Source: Candidatus Altimarinota bacterium (GTDB taxonomy: Bacteria > Patescibacteriota > Gracilibacteria > Absconditabacterales > Absconditicoccaceae). From it: a DNA stretch of 7,780 bases. The stretch is from contig WFMP01000014.1 of assembly GCA_015489035.1 (NCBI GenBank), forward strand, positions 1-7,780, read 5' to 3'. The position numbers were made by a program, and so were the translations under genes. A model generated the notes under the pieces. That model saw only the letters and a program-made list of their open reading frames with translations, was not told the origin of the DNA and ran no database searches. Below are positions 1-7,158 of this stretch, in pieces (the first letter of the stretch is position 1; every line of letters begins with the position of its first letter).

Positions 1-243
1 ATCTTTTATCATACTTTTTATCGTGTTTGATTTATTTTTTCAGAAAAGATTAAAAATTTTGTTTGTTAAGTATGAATCTAAAATTATTCTTTTGGTTTTT
101 CAAGTTTCTTTTTCTATTATATTCTCAGAATTTTCTTCTATAATATTTATAATACTTTTTTCAATATCTAAAATACTTGAAAGATTATTTCAATAGTTGT
201 TAGTTTCTTTCTCAGATATTGTAGATATTTCTTTTATTTCCAT
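1..243 (-). CDS. Unrecognised ORF behind uvrB, C-terminus beyond window
   Basis: The first 81 codons of a gene that continues past the left edge; its function is not recognised. The ATG at 243-241 follows directly after the two TAA codons that end uvrB and is in the same frame, with no room for a separate promoter, so it is probably co-transcribed. The visible protein starts MEIKEISTISEKE. It is rich in Ile, Glu, Asn and Lys, has no signal peptide or membrane segment, and its first half (about residues 20-50) looks helical and acidic. Three in-frame UGA codons are read as Gly. No UvrB helicase motif (IV, V or VI) can be seen in it. The segment around residues 4-11 vaguely resembles the VLVTTLTK strand of UvrB, but the similarity stops there, so it could be chance or a decayed uvrB remainder. 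The open frame and start placement make it a likely but not certain gene. Confidence 0.5.
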
Positions 244-246
244 TTA

Positions 247-1683
247 TTATTTTTCTTTTTTAAAACTTTTTTCTAAAATATTATAATCTCAACTTTTAGG
301 GTAAATATAGGTAATTGGGTCTAAAAGTCAAGTTGGTCTAATAATTTGTTCTACAATATGATTATTTGATACCTCTTTTTCATATTCAGCTGGAGTTGCA
401 GATACAAAAAGGATGTTAACTTTTTTCTTTTTTCTTCAGGTTTTATCAAGATATTCTATCCCTACCAACGGATTGGCTCCATTTAGTTTTTGGTTACTTT
501 CTAGGTCTTTCTTTATTTTATCAATGTTTTTAATTCCAAGCATATATTCAAGTTCTTGCCAAAATAATGGTCTATGATCTATAGCAGAGGGTAGTCTAAA
601 TCCATAATTTATTAAATTTATTTTTCTACTTCTATCTGCAGAAGGCATAGCTTGAAATTGAGGAATAGTCATATGAGATTCATCTATAATTAACAAAAAT
701 TCATCTGGGAAATAGTCAAAAATACTTTGTGGTGATTCTCCTGGATTTCTTTTTTCAAAATATCTTGAGTAATTTTCAACACCTGTAGCAAATCAAGTTT
801 CTTTCAACATTTTAATATCATATTCTACTTTTTGTTGTAATCTTTGAGCAAAAACTAATTCATTTCTTTTTTTAAAATATTCAATTCTTTCAGCAAGTTC
901 TTGTTTTATTTGTTTGATAATTTCGTCTATATCATTCATATTTTGTATAAATTGTGTAGCAGGCCAAATTACAGTTTGTTTTGTAGTTCAAATATTCTCC
1001 CAAGTGATAGGATTTTTCTTTTCTATCATAAAAATAGTTTCTTCATCAAAATGAATTCTATAAACCATATCTTCTATAGAACTGTAAATATCTAGCATAT
1101 TTCATAAAAAATTGAAACATCAAGGTTGAATATCTCATTTTACAGGATTGTATTGTATTTGTAATAACTTAGCTTTTAATTTTTTGAAATCATATTCTTT
1201 ACCTACTTCTAATTTTATACTAGATTCCATAAATAATTCAGCAGTTCCAAGACCATAAATAGCTGAAACAGAACTAACTATCACAGTATCTTTCCTTGAT
1301 AACAAGCTGGACATAGTAGCAAGACGATACATTTCTATTTCAGAATTTACTGCAGAATCTTTCTCAATATAAACATCTCTTTCTGGAATATAACTTTCTG
1401 GCTGATAATAATCGAAATAAGATACAAAATAATTCACAGCATTCTCTGGAAAAAATCATTTGAATTCTGTGGTAAGTTGGGCAGCTAAAGTCTTGTTGTG
1501 CGACAAAACTAAGGTTGGTAGCTTCAATTCGTTTATAATATTTGCCATAGTAAAAGTTTTTCAAGTTCAAGTAGCTCAAAGTAAAACCACTTTATCATTT
1601 CATTCTTCGAAATTTTGTAAAATTTGTTCTATAGCTTTTGGTTGGTCTCAAGCAGGTTGATATGGATTGTGAAGTTTGAACAT
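247..1683 (-). CDS. uvrB: UvrB, excinuclease ABC subunit B, C-terminally truncated
   Basis: UvrB is the DNA damage-verifying, helicase-like subunit of nucleotide excision repair; UvrA loads it onto DNA and it recruits UvrC. With UGA as Gly the frame encodes 478 residues. Visible are the Q-like motif NPYQPAGDQ (6-14), the Walker A GATGTGKT (36-43), the damage-gripping beta-hairpin (about 88-110, FDYYQPESYIP), SVSAIYGLG (138-146), GVENYSRYF (301-309), the Walker B/DESH box IIDESH (332-337), YGFRLPSAIDHRPL (360-373) and motif III VSATP (427-431). All three P-loop glycines are UGA. The protein ends soon after RPTGLLDP (449-456) in two UAA codons. The family is normally about 660-680 residues, so the second RecA-like domain (motifs IV-VI with the arginine fingers) and the UvrC-binding UVR tail are absent. 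A Lys-rich insertion of about 40 residues (roughly 382-421) separates the RPLFWQELE segment from SATP; E. coli and Bacillus UvrB lack it. Identity is certain; activity is doubtful unless another gene supplies the C-terminal half. Confidence 0.93.
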
Positions 1684-1697
1684 TATTTATATTTATG

Positions 1698-1731
1698 GTT
1701 TTAAATTACTATAAAATACAGTTTTAAATTA
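1698..1731. repeat. Pair of 11-bp direct repeats in the uvrB leader/promoter
   Basis: GTTTTAAATTA occurs identically at 1698-1708 and 1721-1731, 23 bp apart (about two helical turns). One copy lies inside the proposed uvrB promoter spacer and the other just downstream of its -10. The arrangement would suit a regulator binding one face of the DNA. The repeat is low in complexity, so this is tentative. Confidence 0.4.
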
Positions 1732-1740
1732 AAATTTCAA
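1713..1740 (-). promoter_or_regulatory. Candidate sigma-70 promoter of uvrB
   Basis: On the minus strand, TTGAAA (1740-1735) and TATTTT (1718-1713) are separated by 16 bp, about 30 bp upstream of the uvrB ATG. Spacing and -35 hexamer are good and the -10 is fair. The surroundings are so AT-rich that chance matches are likely. Confidence 0.35.
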
Positions 1741-1756
1741 GTAAGTAAAAAAACTA

Positions 1757-1785
1757 TTGATTATGGCTAAGATAATTTTTATAAT
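1757..1785 (+). promoter_or_regulatory. Candidate sigma-70 promoter of the surface-protein gene
   Basis: TTGATT (1757-1762) and a perfect TATAAT (1780-1785) are separated by 17 bp. Transcription would start near 1792, giving a leader of about 25 nt before the ATG at 1817. This is the best promoter match in the window and it diverges from the uvrB promoter. Confidence 0.55.
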
Positions 1786-1816
1786 TCATTAGTAAATATA
1801 TTTAAATTATAAAAAT

Positions 1817-3565
1817 ATGAAAATGAAAAAATTATCTTTGTATGTTATTTTGGTTTTGATTGTATGAATTGCATTTTATTCATTTAAAGCTTATGAAAAG
1901 AAAAGTTGAAGTATAATTAAAAATAATAATTTAGCTATTTCTAATTTTAATTTGGTTAAAAAATATTTAGAAAAAAATTATAAATGAGATTATCCAGTTC
2001 CAAATTGAGATCTTATACTCTTGGACAAATACGGAAAAATGATACATCTTGAGAATAGAAATACTCCTTTAAATAAAATTAAAAATTTATATGTAATTCA
2101 ATGAAATACTTGTCAAATTTTGAAGAATGATAAAAAGTTTAACAAAATAAATTATGATCCTAGATTTTCTATTATTTCTTCAAAAACAAAAAAAGTATTA
2201 TTTAGAAAATGTTTTACTTATTCTGTAACAAAAGATAGAAAAAAGTTTCAAATTTGAACTTTAGTGAAAAATAATGAATGAAATTATGTTGCAAAATTAG
2301 ATTGAAATATGAGTAAACCGATTATAAAATCATATGATTCACCTATTTTAGTTAAAAATTGATCTATTACTTTTCTCCCTTATGCACCTGTAAAATTGAG
2401 TCCTGTAGTAGAAATTAAGAATTTATGAAAATCAAAATTAACTATAGATGTATCTAACAATAATATAGATAAGCAAATTATTGCTAAAAATTGAGTTAAT
2501 CAGTTGTTGAGTTGAAATATGAATTGAAAATATAATATCTCTATAATCTGAAATGTTTGAAATAAAACACAAGTAGAGTTTATAACAACTAATGGTAGTA
2601 TAGTATATATTAGATGAGATAAAAGAACTTGAAAAGTTAACTTTGCATTGAAAGATTATTCTGTAGATTGAAATAAATTAAATTATTTTGTAGAAACTTG
2701 AAGATTCATAGCAAGTATTATAAAATTATGACCTGATAAAAATATGTCTGTGAATCATAATTGAACTACATTAGTTATTAGATGAACAAAATTTACTATA
2801 GATGCTAATCAAAATACATTTGATACATTCTTGAGTTTATGACATATAGTTCAAAAAATTTGAAATCAAGATATTAGTTTAACTATGCAAAAATGATTTT
2901 CTTTGTTAAAAAATAATAAATTAATAAAAGATATGAAAAAAATAGAGCAATTGGCGGGATTTACTGTATTTTCAAATATTCTAAATCAGAGAGTTTGAAA
3001 CCCTAAAATATATGGCACTTCAACTAATCTTACTTGAATAATTAGAAAAAGATTTCCTATACTTTCTTATAATGATTGACAAAGGTTTTATGTTATTAAA
3101 ATGACTAAACAGGAATTCTTTAATAAAGTTAATAAAATATATGAAAGTAAAAAAAGTATTTACTCTAAAGAATGTAATTGAAAAAATTGATGTATAAAAC
3201 TTATGAAATTTAAAAATATAACTAATAATATTTGTTCTTCTTCAAATTTATGAAAGTGAATAGATATAACAAAATTATATTATATCCTTGATAATAATTG
3301 ATTAAAGAAAGGTTCTAATTGAAAGTTATGATATAATTTTAAACTAAAAACTAAAATAGTCCAAGATTTAAATATAAAAAATGATACTGTAGTTTTTACT
3401 TCTAGAGAAGCTTGAGTAAATGGATCTTTAAATACTAGTCAAAGATTTACATATTTTAATAATAATTGAAGAGTGTGAACATTTTTATTACAAGATTTTA
3501 TATGATACCCTGATTTATATTATAAAAATATAAATAATATAGTAATTTTGTGTGATAATGAATAA
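1817..3565 (+). CDS. Membrane-anchored surface protein, pilin-like plus FecR-like domain
   Basis: A 582-residue protein once its 39 in-frame UGA codons are read as Gly. A short basic start (MKMKK) and one hydrophobic helix (about 6-22) form a signal anchor, so most of the protein should lie outside the membrane. Residues about 45-165 (YLEKNYKGDYPVPNGD, a Cys99/Cys132 pair, then YSVTKDRKKFQIGTLV) look like the globular part of type IV pilin/pseudopilin-like proteins; I do not see a canonical prepilin peptidase site. Residues about 312-365 (NHNGTTLVIRGTKFTIDA, then LTMQKGFSLL) match the FecR-domain pattern of an RGT-x-F strand followed by a beta-rich repeat. The C-terminal 120 residues hold Cys453, Cys459, Cys473 and Cys579 and are not recognised. 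Six cysteines allow disulfides. Gly is UGA in about 39 of 45 cases. The second Met (codon 3) is an alternative start. No FecI-type sigma factor is nearby, so a structural or adhesive role is more likely than FecR-type signalling; this is inference. Confidence 0.8.
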
Positions 3566-3569
3566 AAAC

Positions 3570-3597
3570 TTGATATTGGATTTAAATTCAATATAAA
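3570..3597 (+). promoter_or_regulatory. Candidate promoter of the ferredoxin-ndk-rpmE cluster
   Basis: TTGATA (3570-3575) and TATAAA (3592-3597) are separated by 16 bp, immediately after the stop of the upstream gene and about 36 bp before the ferredoxin ATG. The spacer itself is a near-perfect palindrome, listed separately. Confidence 0.45.
3576..3591. repeat. 16-bp near-palindrome filling a promoter spacer, possible operator
   Basis: TTGGATTTAAATTCAA reads almost the same on both strands: seven of eight positions pair, with one G:T exception. It exactly fills the gap between the -35 and -10 hexamers upstream of the ferredoxin gene. Position suggests a repressor site, but AT-rich DNA yields such palindromes by chance. 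Confidence 0.3.
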
Positions 3598-3632
3598 AGT
3601 GCAACTCGATTTACAAATAAACATTAATATTA

Positions 3633-3842
3633 ATGTGAGAAATAAAGAAAGGTAAGGTAAGTGTTGATACTCCAAATTGTATAAGTTGTGGAGCATGTCT
3701 TGCTCTTTGTTCAGATGTATTTAAGTTTGATGATGCTAACAAAAGTATTATTCAAAAACAACCTGAAAATGCTGACGAACTTATGTGTTCAAAACAAGCT
3801 GAAGCTGCTTGTCCAGTTGCTATTATACATGTAGAAGATTAA
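3633..3842 (+). CDS. Single-cluster [4Fe-4S] ferredoxin
   Basis: A 69-residue soluble electron carrier. Cys16, Cys19 and Cys22 (CISCGAC) plus Cys60 in a CP motif are the four ligands expected for one [4Fe-4S] cluster. Cys26 and Cys52 fall where Thermotoga- and Desulfovibrio-type single-cluster ferredoxins carry a disulfide pair, and the acidic ending (IHVED) also fits that family. The start is the ATG at 3633, whose second codon is UGA (Gly); no Shine-Dalgarno sequence precedes it. It is the first gene after the candidate promoter and lies 21 nt before ndk. Its redox partner cannot be read from this window. Except for codon 2 its glycines are GGN, unlike the upstream surface protein. Confidence 0.9.
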
Positions 3843-3863
3843 TTTATATTATAAAATATTTAA

Positions 3864-4328
3864 ATGCAAAAGACATTGATAATTTTAAAACCAGATACAA
3901 TTACAAGATGAATTTCTTGAAAAATTATTTCTAGATTAGAAGATAAATGAATTAAATTAGTTTGATCAAAGATGGTTAGACTAACTGAAGATCAATTAAA
4001 GGCTCATTATTCTCATTTAGCTGATAAACCATTTTTTCCTGGAATAGTAGAATTTATGACTTCTGCCCCTGTTATACTTCAAGTTTGGGAAGGTAAAGAT
4101 GTTGTAGAAGTTATAAGACTTATAGCTGGTGTTACAAATTCTAGACAGGCTCAACCTGGTACTATTAGATGAGATTTTTCTATGAGTATAGGAAATAATG
4201 TAATTCATGCTAGTGAAAATCTTGAAGCTGCAAATGAAGAAATAGCTAGATTTTTCTCAGAAGAAGAGATATATTCTTATGCAAGGGCTGATGAAAATAT
4301 GTTGTATTCACCAGACGAGGTTAATTAA
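3864..4328 (+). CDS. ndk: Nucleoside diphosphate kinase
   Basis: NDK moves the gamma-phosphate from ATP to other (d)NDPs through a phospho-histidine, keeping NTP and dNTP pools balanced. At 154 residues it is close to the usual 140-155. It shows the N-terminal TLIILKPD (4-11), the PGTIRGDF nucleotide-binding stretch (98-105) and the catalytic His115 in NNVIHASE (111-118). The family's more usual arrangement of APGTIRGDF is here QPGTIRGDF. Five of ten glycines are UGA: four in the first 34 codons and the one in IRGDF. The ATG at 3864 is chosen because it includes the conserved first strand; the internal Met at codon 37 would remove it. It sits 21 nt after the ferredoxin stop and 32 nt before rpmE, which suggests one transcript. 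The cytosolic enzyme would matter in a reduced CPR cell that probably scavenges nucleotides (inference). Confidence 0.95.
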
Positions 4329-4360
4329 TTTGTTTTATATAGTTTAAAAATATACAAAAG

Positions 4361-4591
4361 ATGGTACAAAAGGATATTCAACCAAAAATTTATAAAGATG
4401 TAGAAGTTGTTTGTATTTGTGGTGAAAAGCATATTATAGCTTCATCTACAGTTCCTGGTCCGATTAAGGTAGAAAGTTGTAAAGCTTGTCATCCTACTTA
4501 TAATCCTGATAAGAAAGTTGAAGTTATTGTTAAGGGTAGAAGACAAAAATATCTTGAAAAGATGGAAAAAATTAATTCTATGAAAAAATAA
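4361..4591 (+). CDS. rpmE: 50S ribosomal protein L31, zinc-binding type
   Basis: L31 is a small large-subunit protein that bridges the two ribosomal subunits near the central protuberance. The 76-residue product has the diagnostic start KDIQPKIY (4-11) and the four zinc ligands of the C+ form: Cys18 and Cys20 (CIC), and Cys40 and Cys43 (CKAC), followed by HPTYN. A basic C-terminal tail of about 15 residues (QKYLEKMEKINSMKK) extends beyond the conserved core. The gene contains no UGA codon; its three glycines are all GGT. It lies 32 nt after ndk and 19 nt before the PH-domain gene. The ATG is preceded by a short A-rich stretch with AAAAG rather than a proper Shine-Dalgarno sequence. Confidence 0.95.
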   Translation: MVQKDIQPKIYKDVEVVCICGEKHIIASSTVPGPIKVESCKACHPTYNPDKKVEVIVKGRRQKYLEKMEKINSMKK

Positions 4592-4610
4592 TTTCTTACA
4601 ATATTAGTGT

Positions 4611-5237
4611 ATGGATATTAAAAAAAATATACTTGGAAGACTTATAAAAATTAATGAGGAAATGATTTATGTTGTTTCTCATCATTATATAGCATATTTT
4701 GGAACTATAGTAGTATTATTTATAAGTATTGCTATAGTTTTTTCTTTATATAAACTTATATCTATTTTTTCTTTACCAATTGCAAGTTGGGTATGATGAA
4801 TATTGTGAATAATAGTTTATATAAATTTCATGTTAAATTTCTTTGATGTATATTTGGATGCTATTATAATTACAGATAGATCTTTAATCATTTATGAATG
4901 GTATTGATTACTTAAAAATAGTATAGATGTAATAGCTAATCATGCTGTAGAATCTGCTTATTCTGAACAAAATTGAATAGTGGATTCTATGTTTGATAAA
5001 TGAAATTTGATTATAAAAACTGCTGGTGGTGATACTGTTTTTAAGAATATTGCTTCTCCTGTAGAGGTTGCGAATGATATAAATAAAATAATTTTTTCTA
5101 TAGTTGAAAAAGATGAAGAGAAAGAATGAGAACAAATATGAGAGTATGAAGAAAAAAAATGATGAGATTTAGATGTGTTTATGCAGGCTATGGAAGAAGT
5201 TGTAAGAGAGTATAAGGATAGACAAAGAGATCAATAA
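4611..5237 (+). CDS. Two-helix membrane protein with bacterial PH-like domain
   Basis: A 208-residue protein with two predicted membrane helices, about residues 28-52 and 58-78, the second beginning with a UGA-encoded Gly pair. After them comes a domain that reads like the bacterial PH (bPH2/DUF304) fold: YLDAIIITDRSLIIYEWYGLL (about 81-101), then a strand-rich stretch ending in TAGGDTVFKNIASPVEVAN (about 137-155). In such proteins the ITD-x-R-(L/I)-I-x-Y pattern is typical. The last 45 residues are highly charged and probably helical (EKDEEKEGEQ onward). It most likely sits in the cytoplasmic membrane with the PH-like domain and tail on one face; its role is unknown. It is 19 nt after rpmE and 21 nt before the methyltransferase gene, so it is probably in the same transcript. 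Ten of about fourteen glycines are UGA. Confidence 0.75.
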
Positions 5238-5258
5238 TTTAGATTACAATTTTAAAAT

Positions 5259-6278
5259 ATGAAATATTTTGCAATATGAGGTAAAAATCAGTGATTATCA
5301 CTTTTGGAATTACAATGAATTTGAAAAAATATAGTTGAAAAAAATTGAATATTTTTTTTTGATACAGATAGATATGAAGATTGTAAAAATTTAGCATGAT
5401 TTACAAAAGTATGACACATAATTACTTTGGAAGAATTTGTAAATTTAGAGAAAAAATTAGTTTGAACAAATATACATTTAAATCCAAAAAATAAGAAAAA
5501 ATATTGAATTAAGAGATATAAACAAATTGATTTATTAAAATCTGATTTAGAAATTAAAAGGAAGTGAATAGAAGCTATATTTTTTAAATGAAAAGATGGT
5601 TTTATTGGAATAGTAGATTATTATCAAAATATTTCTTTGTATGAAAATATAGATTTTGAAAAGCCAGTTTCTAGTATGAATGTTGGTATGATGCCTAGTA
5701 AATTAACACATTTGCTTGTAAATATTTCTACTTGATTAAATTATAATAAAACAATTTATGATCCATTTGTAGGTCTTGGAACTACTATGATGATTGGAAA
5801 TTATCTTTGAAATAATACAATTTGATCAGATTTAAATCCTGCTTCTTGTAAGCAAAATTGGAAGTTTTGGCAAACTACTGAATTTTATAAAAAAGATTGT
5901 AAATCAGTAATTTTTAAACAAGATGTTACTCAATCATTTAAAAATAAAATGGTTAATTTTTCTACAAATATAGTTTCAGAATGATTTCTTGGACCAGTTG
6001 TATGAAAATATTTGAATGAGAAAGAAGCAAGTTTTAATGAAAGAAGTTTTCAAAATATTTATATAGATGGAATCAAAAATTTATTAACTTTACCAAATAT
6101 TGAAAATATAGTAATTACATTTCCAGTTTATTTTTTGTACAATAGAGGAAAATACTTTTTTCAAGATACTTATGAAAAAATAGAAAAAAATGGAGCTAAA
6201 TTACAAATTATAGATGATGTTTATCATAGAAAATGACAAAAAGTATGAAGACAAGTAGTAATTATAACAAAATCTTAA
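5259..6278 (+). CDS. TRM11-like SAM-dependent RNA methyltransferase
   Basis: Probably a Rossmann-fold enzyme methylating a guanine in tRNA or rRNA. The 339-residue product has an N-terminal part without strong motifs (1-130, possibly a THUMP-like RNA-binding region), then KPVSSMNVGMMPSKLTHLLVNIS (135-157), which resembles the segment before the catalytic fold in Trm-G10/TRM11 (UPF0020) proteins. Motif I is YDPFVGLGTT (167-176) and the motif II acidic residue is Asp191 in GSDLNP. At the motif IV position it has SEGFLGP (240-246) instead of the (D/N)PP(Y/F) of N-methyltransferases; as I recall, related CPR proteins carry an E-x-(Y/F)-LGP variant here. The end (YHRKGQKVGRQVVII, 322-336) also fits the family. 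A T9 run at 5352-5360 encodes Ile-Phe-Phe-Phe without breaking the frame. Eighteen of about 29 glycines are UGA. The substrate cannot be told from sequence. Confidence 0.72.
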
Positions 6279-6279
6279 A

Positions 6280-6307
6280 TTGTAAATAAAGTCTAAATAA
6301 TTATAAA
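6280..6307 (+). promoter_or_regulatory. Candidate promoter of map-hisS
   Basis: TTGTAA (6280-6285) and TATAAA (6302-6307) are separated by 16 bp in the 62-bp gap before map, the largest gap downstream of the ferredoxin start. Spacing equals that of two other candidate promoters here. It is a weak call because of AT content. Confidence 0.33.
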
Positions 6308-6340
6308 ATAGTTAGTTTTAAATAAATAATTAAATTTTTT

Positions 6341-7138
6341 ATGTGAAAGATAATTTATAAAACAGATGAACAATTAAATAATTTGAGAGAATCTTGAAAA
6401 TATCTTACAGAATTACTTTATATTTTGTATGAAAAAGCTCAAGTAGGAGTAACTTGAATTGAATTAAATCAAATAGCACAAGATTATATAGATAAACATA
6501 ATTTAAAATGATCTGTAAATGGTTATCATGGATTTCCAGCTAATTTGTGTTTTTCCGTAAATGAGTGTGTAGTTCATTGAATTCCAAGTAATTATGTTTT
6601 GAAAGAATGAGATTTGTTAAAAATAGATGTAGATATTACATACAAATGAATGATTACGGATGCTTGTTGGAGTAAGATAATTTGATGAAATGAATTAAAT
6701 CAAATAGGTTATGAACTTATCAAAGCTACAAAACATGCAACAGATGCTTGAGTAAATAGTTTAGAAATTTGAAAAAGTTTTTATAATATGTGAAAAGCTG
6801 TTTTTAATACTATGCAAAAGGCTTGATTTGCAGTTATTAAAGATTTGTGTGGTCATGGTGTATGAACAAAAGTACATGAAGATCCTTTTATTTTAAATTA
6901 TCCAGCAAAAAGCTTAAAAAATATAATTTTAAAGAAGTGAATGGCTTGGACTATAGAACCAATTACTGCTTTGAAATCTACAACTTTTGTTGAAAAAGAA
7001 CCAGGTGGATGGGATTTGTTGTGTGCAAAATGAGATTTATGAGCACAATGGGAATATACACTTATTGCTTCCGATAAATGAATAGAAGTAGTAGCTTGAA
7101 TACAAGAAGATATTTTTGATAATAAAGAATATGAATAA
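6341..7138 (+). CDS. map: Type I methionine aminopeptidase
   Basis: It removes the initiator Met from nascent proteins with a small second residue, acting at the ribosome exit. The 265-residue product matches the short type I form. The full metal site is present: Asp96 and Asp107 (KIDVD and TDACWS), His172 (CGHGVG), Glu206 (TIEPIT) and Glu238 (AQWEYTLIAS). The active-site histidines His79 (VVHGIP) and His179 are also there. NGYHGFPANLCFSVNE (60-75) is the usual substrate-pocket entry. It has QWEYT where most have QFEHT, a mild deviation. The ATG at 6341 is followed directly by UGA (Gly). Nineteen of about 27 glycines are UGA, although CGHG in the active site uses GGT. It follows the methyltransferase by 62 nt and precedes hisS by 29 nt, so map and hisS are probably co-transcribed. 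Confidence 0.96.
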
Positions 7139-7158
7139 AAATATTTTATAAATTTTAA

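Noticed and set aside
901..1095. Plus-strand ORF of 64 codons inside uvrB
   Set aside because: Antisense to well-conserved UvrB sequence, with no recognisable motifs; a shadow of the AT-rich antisense frame.
1364..1660. Overlapping ORFs on both strands in the uvrB N-terminal region
   Set aside because: They lie over the P-loop region of uvrB in other frames, and the UvrB reading with UGA as Gly explains the sequence fully.
1684..1816. tRNA or small RNA in the divergent intergenic region
   Set aside because: No cloverleaf, GC-rich stems or conserved TPsiC-like sequence; only promoter-like elements and the short repeat are visible.
1817..3565. The surface-protein gene as a pseudogene riddled with stops
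   Set aside because: All the apparent stops are UGA, none are UAA or UAG, and the same codon sits on invariant glycines in neighbouring housekeeping genes.
3972..4172. Short ndk starting at the internal ATG
   Set aside because: Would lose the conserved TLIILKPD strand; it appears only if UGA is treated as a stop.
4017..4208. Minus-strand ORF opposite ndk
   Set aside because: Antisense to the conserved NDK active site; Ser/Tyr/Asn-rich translation typical of a shadow frame.
4908..5135. Minus-strand 75-codon ORF opposite the PH-domain gene
   Set aside because: Phe/Tyr/Ile-rich antisense translation without start context; the plus-strand frame is continuous and domain-like.
5352..5360. T9 homopolymer as a frameshift in the methyltransferase gene
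   Set aside because: The frame is continuous through it, and both flanks read as one protein with the same codon pattern.
6320..6340. T-run before map as a rho-independent terminator
   Set aside because: No GC stem precedes the T6 run; only diffuse AT complementarity. No convincing terminator hairpin was found anywhere in the window.
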